64,000 nt of DNA from DASWZN01 sp963841635 (GTDB lineage Bacteria; Acidobacteriota; Terriglobia; Bryobacterales; Bryobacteraceae), in contig CAWJDO010000002.1 in NCBI GenBank assembly GCA_963841635.1, positions 3,596,001-3,660,000 of the forward strand. Direction: 5' to 3'. Under the pieces are notes generated by a model, which had not been told where the DNA came from, searched no databases, and was given only the letters and a program-made list of their open reading frames with translations. Positions 43,649 to 51,506 of this stretch are shown in pieces; the stretch's first letter is position 1; the number at the start of each line of letters is the position of its first letter. Position numbers and translations under genes: made by a program.

Positions 43649-44644
43649 ATGTTCCTCGTTAACGATCTCGGTATTGCCGTGCTCTTCTGCGTCGTCACGA
43701 TGCTGGGTTGGGGTTCGTGGGCGAACACGCAGAAACTGGCCGGCAAGGACCGCTGGCCGTTTGAGCTCTTCTATTGGGACTACGCGATCGGTGTGTTCGC
43801 CTTCTCGCTCCTGTTCGCGTTCACGCTCGGCAGCGCGGGTGCCGCAGGCGCGCCGTTTCTAGAGAATCTACGCGGCGCGTCATCGAGCGCGATGTGGGCC
43901 GCGGTCCTCAGCGGCGTTCTCTTCAACATCTCGAACATCCTGCTGGTAGTCGGGATCGACGCGGCGGGCATGGCGGTGGCGTTCCCCGTCGGGGTCGGCC
44001 TGGCCCTCGTGATCGGCACCGTGAAGAGCTACTTTCAGTCTCCCAAAGGCAACCCGGCGCTTCTGATTGCCGGCGTGGCGCTGATCGTCTTTGCGATGGT
44101 CATGTCCGCGCTCGCGCACCGCCGCATGCGAGCCGGCGCCGGGACCAGACCGTTCCGCGGGCTGGCATTCTCCGCCGTGGCGGGCTGCCTGATGGGCTTC
44201 TTTTACCCGCAACTGCTCGCCGCCGTATCGCCGGATTTCACCGCCCGCCCGATTCAGCCCGGGCTGCTCACACCGTACGCCGCGCTGGTCCTGTTCGCTT
44301 TGGGACTGCTCGCGAGCAACATTGTCGTGAACACCATCTTCATGCGCGCGGGCAAGGTCACCTACGGCGAGTATTTCCGCGGACGCGCCCGCTTGCATTC
44401 CCTGGGATTCCTCGGCGGATGCATCTGGATGCTGGCGCTCAGCCTCAACGTGATCGCCTCGGGGGTCGCCGGACCGGCCATTTCGTACGCTCTGGGCCAG
44501 GGCGCGACGCTGGTCGCCGCCATCTGGGGCGTGTTTGTGTGGCGCGAATTCCTGGGAGCGACCAAGGCCACGTGGACGCTCATCACTTTGATGTTCGCGG
44601 GGTATGTTGTCGGCCTGATCCTGATCGGGGCGGCGAGTCTTTAG
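43649..44644 (+). CDS. GRP/RhaT-like sugar transporter of the DMT superfamily
   Basis: 331 residues with about ten membrane helices, the layout of GlcU/RbsU and RhaT permeases. MLGWGSWANTQKLAG near the start, FYWDYAIGVFAFSLLFAFTL and AISYALGQGATLVAAIWGVF are characteristic. It would move a monosaccharide across the cytoplasmic membrane with a proton. It is divergent from the SUMF1-fusion gene with only 32 bp between the two start codons, so the promoters must overlap and the genes may be co-regulated. Confidence 0.82.
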   Translation: MFLVNDLGIAVLFCVVTMLGWGSWANTQKLAGKDRWPFELFYWDYAIGVFAFSLLFAFTLGSAGAAGAPFLENLRGASSSAMWAAVLSGVLFNISNILLVVGIDAAGMAVAFPVGVGLALVIGTVKSYFQSPKGNPALLIAGVALIVFAMVMSALAHRRMRAGAGTRPFRGLAFSAVAGCLMGFFYPQLLAAVSPDFTARPIQPGLLTPYAALVLFALGLLASNIVVNTIFMRAGKVTYGEYFRGRARLHSLGFLGGCIWMLALSLNVIASGVAGPAISYALGQGATLVAAIWGVFVWREFLGATKATWTLITLMFAGYVVGLILIGAASL

Positions 44645-44677
44645 CGCGCTTGTGGCGCACGCACTCATGCGCCGGAC

Positions 44678-44723
44678 GGAGGCGGGTCTGGAGACCCGCT
44701 GCAGGACTGGAGTCCTGCCCCAC
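44678..44723 (-). repeat. Tandem-hairpin repeat, family A copy
   Basis: GGCGGGTCTGGAGACCCGC, then GCAGGACTGGAGTCCTGC and CCCAC. It ends 10 bp before the stop of the minus-strand FHA-transglycosylase gene and lies between two convergent genes. Confidence 0.85.
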
Positions 44724-44733
44724 GGGCAGGCGG

Positions 44734-46155
44734 TCAGAAGCCGTAGCGGCCCGGATTCCGGCCGATGATCATGGCTGCGATGACCTTGGGAACGTATTCG
44801 CGCGTCTCCTGCGGCAGCGCGTGGGTTCGATAGAGGTACCAGAAATCCCGCTGCCGGATCGGGTCCATGACGCGGTTGATGGCCTGCTTCACGCGCGCCG
44901 GGCCGACGTCGTAGGCGGCCAGGGCAAGCATCACCGAGCTTCCCGCGCCGAAATCCAGGATCAGGCTGCGGATGTACCTGGATGCTGCCTCCGTGGACGC
45001 GTTCAGATTCAGCCGCTGGTCCACCTCCCCGTTCACCCGCAAGCCCAGGCTCCTGGCCGTCGCCGGCGTGAGCTGCCAAAGGCCGGCACAGCCCGCCGCG
45101 CTCCGCTCGGACGGACGCATGGCGCTCTCCACCAGCACCATGTAGGCGAAATCGCGCGGCAGGTGGTTCCGCTCCAACAGGCGGCCTATGCGCCCGATCT
45201 CGGGCTCGGCCTCGCTGAGCGCCCGCGCCATCAGCGGCCGTTCGGGCCCCCGGAACCGTTCCAACTCGCGCTTCACCGCCTGGCGGAATTCGGGGGGGAT
45301 GCTGTAGACCTCCGCGCCGAACTCGGCTAGCAGCACCCGTATATCCGAATCCAAAGGATCCGGAGGACGGCGCGCACTCAAGCGGTATAGCGGATTGCGC
45401 TCGAGGGCCTGCGCTTCCGTCTGATAGTGGTCCAGCTCGAGAATGAGCTGGTCCATGCGGGTCGGGTCCTTAATGGCCGAGTCGATGCCCTGTTCCAGCC
45501 GCTCGATGCGCGCGTCGATGGAGGCCTTATCGTTCCGGAGCGACTGGATCTTCCAGGCGCCGAGGCCGGCAACGACGACCAACAGGCAGACCAGACCCGC
45601 AACGATGAACCGAAACCGCCTGGTGGAACGCGCCATCACCGCTACCAGAGCCTGGTGCATAATGGCGCCGGTCTGGTTGAACGCGCCGGCCCAGCGCGCA
45701 TGACGGGCATCGGCGACAGCTTTGCCCAGCACGCGGTCGGATTCGGTACCCAGTCCGGAGCGCTGCGGATCGGGAGCGACCACCAGGGTCCGGCTGAGGT
45801 CGGCCGGAGCCGGAGAGGCCTCCCATGTCGTGAAGGTGAGGGTGGGTCCGCCCGTGCCTAGCTGGATCACGGAATCGAGCGCCAGCGGCGCCTCGGAGCA
45901 ACGTTCTCCGTTCACGAACGTGCCATTGGTGCTCGCCAGGTCGCGGAGGATCCACTGCCCGGCTTCTTGACGAATCTCAGCATGCCTGGCGGAGACGACG
46001 CTCGATTCCGGGCCGGCAATCACCACATCGTTGTCGGCCGCACGGCCGACCCGGGTAACGGGAGAACGCAAGGCGTGCCGGGAACCGGCCCGAGTCCCAT
46101 GCTGGCGCAGCAGACAGTAGGCCGACTGTTCGCGAGAGGCAGCGAGGCTGGGCAC
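44734..46155 (-). CDS. FHA domain fused to a membrane-anchored lytic transglycosylase
   Basis: About 473 residues from GTG 46155 (AGGGGA upstream; a TTG three bases earlier is an alternative). An N-terminal FHA domain (about 30-110) has VGRAADNDVVI, SARHAEIR and LASTNGTFVNGE, the phosphothreonine-binding residues. A membrane helix follows (about 182-203), then a charged coiled coil (about 205-250) and an SLT domain (about 320-470) with ESAM (catalytic Glu near 343), AGLWQLTPATARSLGL and LALAAYDVGPARV. The FHA side faces the cytoplasm and the murein-cleaving side the periplasm, linking phospho-signals to wall cleavage. Confidence 0.88.
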   Translation of the reverse strand: MPSLAASREQSAYCLLRQHGTRAGSRHALRSPVTRVGRAADNDVVIAGPESSVVSARHAEIRQEAGQWILRDLASTNGTFVNGERCSEAPLALDSVIQLGTGGPTLTFTTWEASPAPADLSRTLVVAPDPQRSGLGTESDRVLGKAVADARHARWAGAFNQTGAIMHQALVAVMARSTRRFRFIVAGLVCLLVVVAGLGAWKIQSLRNDKASIDARIERLEQGIDSAIKDPTRMDQLILELDHYQTEAQALERNPLYRLSARRPPDPLDSDIRVLLAEFGAEVYSIPPEFRQAVKRELERFRGPERPLMARALSEAEPEIGRIGRLLERNHLPRDFAYMVLVESAMRPSERSAAGCAGLWQLTPATARSLGLRVNGEVDQRLNLNASTEAASRYIRSLILDFGAGSSVMLALAAYDVGPARVKQAINRVMDPIRQRDFWYLYRTHALPQETREYVPKVIAAMIIGRNPGRYGF

Positions 46156-46246
46156 CAAATCCCCTGAACCTAACGGATCCGGAGGTCTGGATGGGGCGCT
46201 GACACGCCATTTTTACCCACCCCAGACGAGGTAGGCCACCGGGAGT

Positions 46247-46333
46247 CTAGTCCTTGACCCCGGGGGACGAAGACAACATGGACAGGAACAGGCTTAGAAC
46301 CACCAGAATCGCGAGCGTGCCGGCAACGAGCAT
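46247..46333 (-). CDS. 28-residue single-helix membrane peptide
   Basis: ATG 46333 is preceded by a strong GGAGGG with five-base spacing. The product begins MLVAGTLAILVVLSLFLSML and ends SSSPGVKD, one membrane helix with a short polar tail, like small accessory subunits of membrane complexes. It lies between the FHA-transglycosylase and GWxTD genes. The start signal is the main support; no homology is claimed. A 20-codon frame upstream (46448 to 46386 on the minus strand) with AAAGG is weaker. Confidence 0.5.
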   Translation of the reverse strand: MLVAGTLAILVVLSLFLSMLSSSPGVKD

Positions 46334-46589
46334 TTGTTCCCTCCAAACCCTTATGCCAAGGAAGGTGCACGCCGAGTGCCAAACGTCACAGCCAGTCTGA
46401 GGACGGCGGCGCTTCCTCCAGTTCCTTATCGACCGAATAGAGCGGCATCCGACCTTTTTTGAATGCCTGAAACCGAAATCCCCCTCTGCGCGTCCGAAGA
46501 ACGGACGACTGTATCCGCGCAGAGTAGTACCGCGGCGCGAGCCGACGGTTTGGCAAGAGGTCGCACGGGGGTGGCGGCAACGCACTCGG

Positions 46590-46618
46590 TTGACGCCCCA
46601 GCCGCAGGGGTCTAAAAT
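46590..46618 (+). promoter_or_regulatory. Sigma-70 promoter of the GWxTD gene
   Basis: TTGACG at 46590-46595 and TAAAAT at 46613-46618 are separated by exactly 17 bp and lie about 85 bp before the ATG at 46703. Confidence 0.7.
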
Positions 46619-46702
46619 TTATGGATAAGTTCGGGTGCTGACCGCCCGGCGGATGCCAATGAGTTTCCGCCCCCTGCTTACCGAAGGATGCCGAGGAGGT
46701 TT

Positions 46703-48400
46703 ATGAACGCGCGGAAGTTTGTGGCTTGCGTTTGGGTACTGGGCGCCGCCGCCTGGGTTCCCGCCATACGGGCTGCCGGCCAGAACGAAGGCAGTGACAA
46801 GAAGACGCCTGCGCCTCGCGAAACCATTGCCAAACCGCTCACCGAGAAGCAGATCAGGCGGCAGAAAGAGAAGCTTCGCAAAGAGCTCGAGACGCCCTAC
46901 CGGAAGTGGCTGAGCGAAGACGTCAGCTACATCATCACCGACGAGGAACGCCAGACCTTCAAGCGTTTGCAGACCGACGAGGAGCGCGACCAGTTTATCG
47001 AGCAGTTTTGGCTGCGGCGGGATCCCACCCCCGATACCATCGAAAACGAGTACAAGGAAGAGCACTACCGCCGTATCGCGTACGCCAACGAGCATTACGC
47101 TTCCGGCATCCCCGGCTGGAAGACCGACCGCGGGCGTTTCTACATCATGTACGGGCCGCCCGACGAGATCGAGTCCCATCCGGCTGGCGGAAGCTACGAA
47201 CGGCCCATTGACGAGGGCGGCGGAGAGACTTCCACCTATCCCTTCGAGCAGTGGCGCTACCGGTATATCGAGGGCATCGGCACCAACGTCGTTATGGAAT
47301 TCGTGGATCCCTCGAACTCGGGCGAGTATCACTTCACCATCGATCCGAGCGAGAAGGACGCCCTGCTCTACGTGCCCGGAGCCGGCCTCACCATGCAGGA
47401 GCAGTTGGGCATGACCAGTAAGAACGACCGTTTCACCCGCACCGATGGCACGCACCTGGGCGTCGGCCCGGCAATGGACCTGCCGGAGAGCATGAACGAG
47501 TTCACCAGGCTCGAGCGCGGGGCGAAACTCTTTCGCCCACCCGCGATCAAGTTTAAGGACCTGGAGGCCGCCGTCGATACCCGCATCACCTACAATGTCC
47601 TGCCGGTCCAGGTGAAGGTGGACTTCATGCGGATGACCGACTCCACCGTGCTCACCAGCGTCGCCATCCAACTGGACAACAAGGACCTGCAATTCCAGGA
47701 TAAGGGCGGAGTTTCCAAGGCCAGCGTGAACATGTACGGCCGCATCACCTCGATGGGCCGGCGCCCGGTGAGCGTTTGGGAAGAGCCGGTGAGCATCGAG
47801 GTCCCGACCCCGATGTTGGGAGCCAGCAACAAGCATTCCTCCGTGTATGGGCACTCGGTGTTTCTGGCGCCGGGTACGTATCGCCTGAATGTGGTGGTCA
47901 AGGACGTCGTAGCCGCAACCATGAACAACTACGAAGTCGCCCTGCGCGTGCCGCACTTCGACGACGCGAAGCTGGCCTCGAGCACGGTGATCCTGGCTGA
48001 TCTCCTGGAGGCGATGCCGACCCGAAGTGTTGGCGCCGGCCAGTTCGTGATCGGCGATTCGAAGGTGCGGCCCCGGGTAACGGACACCTTCCGCCGCGAC
48101 GAGAAGATGGGGATCTACTTTCAGCTCTATAACTTCGCTCCGGACGACAAGACCCAGAAGCCAAACGGGCAGATTGAGTACCAGATTGTCAAGAACGGCT
48201 CGAACCAGAAGTTGGTCGATTGGACCGAAAGCCTGAGCGACGCCAAGGCGTATCCCGGGGCTTCGGCCCAGCAAGTGACGGTAGAGAAGCTGCTGCCGCT
48301 GGCGCATTACGAGCCGGGGCAGTATACTCTCAAGATGACAGTTACGGATAAGAACCGAAACGAGGTTCTTACACCGTCGGCTACTTTCACGGTAAACTAG
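46703..48400 (+). CDS. GWxTD-domain protein
   Basis: About 565 residues from ATG 46703 (GAGGAGG a few bases upstream). Signal peptide (FVACVWVLGAAAWVPAIRAA). The GWxTD region (about 65-150) has YRKWLSEDVSYIITDEERQT, FKRLQTDEERDQFIEQFWLR and RDPTPDTIENEYKEEHYRRI, then GRFYIMYGPPDEIE. The second half (about 290-565) is a beta-rich region with TVDTRITYNVLP-like strands. GWxTD proteins are widespread in Acidobacteria and Bacteroidetes, of unknown function, thought to act in the envelope. The beta-barrel gene follows after 30 bp. Confidence 0.9.
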   Translation: MNARKFVACVWVLGAAAWVPAIRAAGQNEGSDKKTPAPRETIAKPLTEKQIRRQKEKLRKELETPYRKWLSEDVSYIITDEERQTFKRLQTDEERDQFIEQFWLRRDPTPDTIENEYKEEHYRRIAYANEHYASGIPGWKTDRGRFYIMYGPPDEIESHPAGGSYERPIDEGGGETSTYPFEQWRYRYIEGIGTNVVMEFVDPSNSGEYHFTIDPSEKDALLYVPGAGLTMQEQLGMTSKNDRFTRTDGTHLGVGPAMDLPESMNEFTRLERGAKLFRPPAIKFKDLEAAVDTRITYNVLPVQVKVDFMRMTDSTVLTSVAIQLDNKDLQFQDKGGVSKASVNMYGRITSMGRRPVSVWEEPVSIEVPTPMLGASNKHSSVYGHSVFLAPGTYRLNVVVKDVVAATMNNYEVALRVPHFDDAKLASSTVILADLLEAMPTRSVGAGQFVIGDSKVRPRVTDTFRRDEKMGIYFQLYNFAPDDKTQKPNGQIEYQIVKNGSNQKLVDWTESLSDAKAYPGASAQQVTVEKLLPLAHYEPGQYTLKMTVTDKNRNEVLTPSATFTVN

Positions 48401-48430
48401 AGGGACGAAAAGCCTGATAAGGCCACGCGC

Positions 48431-50218
48431 ATGAACGCCAGGATGTGGACCACGGCGATAGGCGTGCTTGCCGGCGCATTAGTGTCGGTGTCTCCGGCCT
48501 TCCCTGCAACCCCACAGAAGTTCAGCGGCAGCATCGAGGGCGTGGTCGGCAATGCGAGCGGCGTTCCCCAGATGGGCGCCAGCGTGCTTCTCTATGATCG
48601 CTTCGAGCGCCTCCTTCAGCGCGTTCTCACCACCGAGAACGGCACCTTCGGTTTCGATTCCCTGCCCGCGGAAGTCTATGCGATTCGTGTCTCGCTCGCC
48701 AGCTTCCTGCCCGCCTTCAGGCGGAACATCCAGGTTCAGCCGGGCATGCAGAGCCTGCTGAACGTGAACCTCGCCAGCGTGTTCAGCTCGATCGAGCTGG
48801 TGGCGGTGTCGCCCGGCCAATCCTCCCTCATGAGCGATGAATGGAGGTGGGTCCTGCGCAGCTCGTCGGCCACCAGGCCCGTGCTGCGCCTGTTGCCCGA
48901 TTTCAAGGATTCGCCGCGCCGGAAGACGGCCACCATCTTCTCGGACACCCGCGGCATGGTCAGCGTATCGGCTGGCGACCAGGCATCCCAGTCCTCGCTG
49001 GGTACCGAAGCCGAGATGGGCACCGCCTTCGCGCTCGCCACCTCCATCCTGGGCCAGAACCAGTTGCAGGTGGCCGGCAACGTCGGATACTCCTCGGTGA
49101 CGGGAGCGCCCACCGCTGCCTTCCGCACCAGCTTCCGCCGGGACGTGCGCGGGGGAATCAGCAGCCCGCAGGTAGAGGTCACCATGCGGCAGCTCTCGCT
49201 GCCCTTGCGTGCTGGCGCCGCTTTCCTCAGCGGCGTTCAGAGTCCCGATTCCGCTCCGCTCCTGCGAACGCTTTCCGTGACCATGCTCGATTCAAAGCAA
49301 TTCGGCGAGGATTTGCGGCTGGAATACGGGGGGTCGCTCGATTCGGTGACTTTTCTGGACCGGATGAACTACGTCAGCCCCTACGCCCGCCTCACCTACG
49401 ACCGCGGTCACGGCCAGGTCTTCCAGCTCGGCTACGCATCGGGCACTCCCCCCGCCCAGGCTTTTGTGCGCGAAGGGGAGACGGGCATCGAACTGGAGCA
49501 GAATCTCTCGGCCCTGGCCATGTTCCCGCGCATATCGCTCGACAGGAACGCCGCCCGCATTCAACGGACCTCCACGGTGGAGGCGGGCTACCGGAAGAAA
49601 GCCGGGTCGCGGACCTACAGCGCGGCGGCCTATAGCGACGATATCTCGAATGCCGCGGTCACCCTGCTCAGCCCGGGCGGTGTGATGCCCTCCCTGGACC
49701 TGCTTCCCGATCTCATGACCAATGGCTGGACCGTCAACGCCGGCAGGTATCGCGGCCTAGGGTACATGATGTCGGTGGCTCAGGAACTGGGCTCGCACTA
49801 CGAGGTGATGCTGGCTTACGGGAGCGGCCCGGCGCTGGTTGCCAAAGGGGACAGCACCGTCACGGATGTGAGATCGGCGATCGGTACCAACCGCCGGCAG
49901 TCGCTGACGGCGCGGGCGTCCGGCACCGTGCCCGCTACAGGCACGCAGTTTGCCGTGAGCTACCAGTGGGCGAGCGTCTCGGCTCTGAACCCTGCCCACC
50001 TCTATCTCACCGAGAGCATGCGGGAAGACCCGGGCCTCAATGTACAGATCCGCCAGCCGATCCCGTACTTCGGCGGCCTGCCCGGTCACGTTGAAGCCAC
50101 CGCCCAGTTGAGCAACGCGCTGGCGCAGGGCTACATTCCGCTGATGATGGACGGCCGCCAGATGTACCTGGTGCAAGCCCCGCGCAGCCTGCGCGGCGGG
50201 CTCAGCTTCGTCTTCTAG
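48431..50218 (+). CDS. Carboxypeptidase-regulatory-like domain plus outer-membrane barrel
   Basis: 595 residues with a signal peptide (AIGVLAGALVSVSPAFPA). Residues 30-115 form a carboxypeptidase-regulatory-like beta-sandwich: GSIEGVVGNASGVPQMGASV, TTENGTFGFDSLPAEVYAIR. The rest has alternating strands and ends in LRGGLSFVF, a C-terminal barrel strand with a terminal Phe. No plug-domain motif is seen and it is shorter than usual TonB-dependent receptors. Its start lies 30 bp after the GWxTD gene, and the two probably work together in the outer membrane. Confidence 0.78.
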   Translation: MNARMWTTAIGVLAGALVSVSPAFPATPQKFSGSIEGVVGNASGVPQMGASVLLYDRFERLLQRVLTTENGTFGFDSLPAEVYAIRVSLASFLPAFRRNIQVQPGMQSLLNVNLASVFSSIELVAVSPGQSSLMSDEWRWVLRSSSATRPVLRLLPDFKDSPRRKTATIFSDTRGMVSVSAGDQASQSSLGTEAEMGTAFALATSILGQNQLQVAGNVGYSSVTGAPTAAFRTSFRRDVRGGISSPQVEVTMRQLSLPLRAGAAFLSGVQSPDSAPLLRTLSVTMLDSKQFGEDLRLEYGGSLDSVTFLDRMNYVSPYARLTYDRGHGQVFQLGYASGTPPAQAFVREGETGIELEQNLSALAMFPRISLDRNAARIQRTSTVEAGYRKKAGSRTYSAAAYSDDISNAAVTLLSPGGVMPSLDLLPDLMTNGWTVNAGRYRGLGYMMSVAQELGSHYEVMLAYGSGPALVAKGDSTVTDVRSAIGTNRRQSLTARASGTVPATGTQFAVSYQWASVSALNPAHLYLTESMREDPGLNVQIRQPIPYFGGLPGHVEATAQLSNALAQGYIPLMMDGRQMYLVQAPRSLRGGLSFVF

Positions 50219-50226
50219 ACAAGGCA

Positions 50227-50253
50227 CCGCTCCCTTGCGGTCGCGGCTCGGTA
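50227..50253 (+). repeat. Dispersed repeat, family B copy
   Basis: ACCGCTCCCTTGCGGT can fold (ACCGC/GCGGT, six-base loop) and is followed by CGCGGCTCGGTA. It starts 8 bp after the barrel-gene stop. The rest of the gap to 50370 holds no gene. Confidence 0.75.
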
Positions 50254-50369
50254 GGGGGTCCCGTGTAGCCGGTCACGGCTCTCCCCCAACTCAATCACCC
50301 TCCGGCTCAACACCATAGCCACAGTGAGGTCCTGGTGCCTCGCAAAGCGGCCCCTATGCTGATGCCGGT

Positions 50370-51347
50370 ATGGCACGTAGAGTTCTGTTGTCCGTCGATG
50401 GCGGGGGCATTCGGGGCATCATTCCCGTCTGCGCCTTGATGAAGCTCGAACAAATCACCGGGCGCCCGGCGCGGGAGACCTTCTCCTTCGTCGCCGGAAC
50501 CTCCACCGGAGCGATCCTGTGCGCGGCGGTGGCCGCCGGCGTCCCTGCCCCGCGCCTGCTCGAGATGTACCTCAAGCACGGCCGCGAGATCTTCAGCCCG
50601 CGCCCGCCCTGGAACACCCTCAAGCGCGTGGTTCGGGGCTTCATGTACTCTACCCGGACGCTGCACGGGGTGCTCGCGGAGGCGTTCGGCGAGGCTGCCG
50701 GCTGGAGGCTCAACGACTCCCCCATCGACCTGCTCCTCACCGCCAAGGGCCTCGACGGAACCCCGTGGTACTTCGTCAAGGACAAGCCCGAGAATTCGGG
50801 CCTGACCGGCAAGCTGGGACTGGTCGATTGCGCGACGGCGTCGGCGGCCGCGCCCACGTATTTCAACCCGTGGAGGTTTGACAGCGCGCCCGAGTTCGGG
50901 ACCCTGGTGGACGGCGGAGTCGGAGTGACGGGCAATCCGGTGTACCAGGCCTCGGTCGAGGCCTTCTGCTACACCGGCGAGTACGCGCCCGAGACCACGA
51001 CCATCGTTTCGCTCGGCACCGGCTGCTTCCGTCAGGCGATCCGGGAACCGCGGACGCTGTGGGGCTGGAGCGAGTGGGTGTTAGCCGAACTGCTGCGCGC
51101 GCCGGAAGAACAGCAGACCGCAGTCGCCCGCAGGCAGTTCCCCCAAGCGCGCTTCTACCGCTTCGAGGCCGAGATCGCCGCGAAACCCATCGCCATGGAC
51201 GACGTTGGCGCCGTGGACAAACTCTGCGCCTACGGTCACACGTTCGCGGAGTCGATCGACTGGGAGGAGGTGCTTGAAGAACGCTCGTCGCCCGTCGCCC
51301 GTCGCCCGTCGAATGGTGAGTCGGCTCTTCCCCACTTCGCACCGTGA
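50370..51347 (+). CDS. Patatin-like phospholipase
   Basis: 325 residues. The oxyanion motif DGGGIRG lies at about residues 10-16, the nucleophile S45 in GTSTG, and the dyad Asp D181 in LVDGGVG. VDCATASAAAPTYFNPW is the usual stretch before the Asp. It should hydrolyse acyl lipids. No cyclic-nucleotide synthase or other defence gene is adjacent, so a CBASS role is not supported. The last 25 or so residues (SSPVARRPSNGESALPHFAP) are encoded by a dispersed family C repeat, so the natural end was probably shorter. Confidence 0.9.
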   Translation: MARRVLLSVDGGGIRGIIPVCALMKLEQITGRPARETFSFVAGTSTGAILCAAVAAGVPAPRLLEMYLKHGREIFSPRPPWNTLKRVVRGFMYSTRTLHGVLAEAFGEAAGWRLNDSPIDLLLTAKGLDGTPWYFVKDKPENSGLTGKLGLVDCATASAAAPTYFNPWRFDSAPEFGTLVDGGVGVTGNPVYQASVEAFCYTGEYAPETTTIVSLGTGCFRQAIREPRTLWGWSEWVLAELLRAPEEQQTAVARRQFPQARFYRFEAEIAAKPIAMDDVGAVDKLCAYGHTFAESIDWEEVLEERSSPVARRPSNGESALPHFAP

Positions 51348-51417
51348 CGACTGCCGATCGCGAAGCGCACGAATCCCGCAAAGGACCGACGGGCGACGGG
51401 CCACGAGCGACGGGCGG
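51284..51417. repeat. Inverted repeat, family C copy overlapping a gene end
   Basis: CTCGTCGCCCGTCGCCCGTC (51284 onward, with a tandem CCGTCGC unit) pairs with CGACGGGCGACGGGCCACGA (from 51388) about 80 bp away. The middle contains CGCGAAGCGCACG, similar to CGCGAAGCACACG inside the copy at 36687. The left arm encodes the patatin C-terminus. Confidence 0.75.
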
Positions 51418-51451
51418 CCGCAGTCGGGCGGACGGCAGCGTGAGGGTCCCG

Positions 51452-51497
51452 CCAAGCGGGTCTGGAGACCCGCTGCAGGCGTGGACGCCTGCCCCAC
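51452..51497 (-). repeat. Tandem-hairpin repeat, family A copy
   Basis: AGCGGGTCTGGAGACCCGCT, then GCAGGCGTGGACGCCTGC and CCCAC. The second hairpin differs in sequence from other copies but the pairing is kept (compensatory changes). It ends 9 bp before the dnaJ stop. Confidence 0.85.
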
Positions 51498-51506
51498 CTG
51501 GCCTTG

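Noticed and set aside
46386..46448. 20-codon minus-strand frame (MPLYSVDKELEEAPPSSDWL)
   Set aside because: Ribosome binding site only moderate and no supporting context; mentioned only beside the 28-residue peptide.
46619..48307. 562-codon minus-strand frame opposite the GWxTD gene
   Set aside because: Shadow of a gene with a promoter, ribosome binding site and GWxTD motifs.
50370..51347. CBASS-type patatin effector
   Set aside because: No cyclic-nucleotide synthase, ubiquitin-like or other defence gene lies beside it; flanks are a barrel gene and dnaJ.
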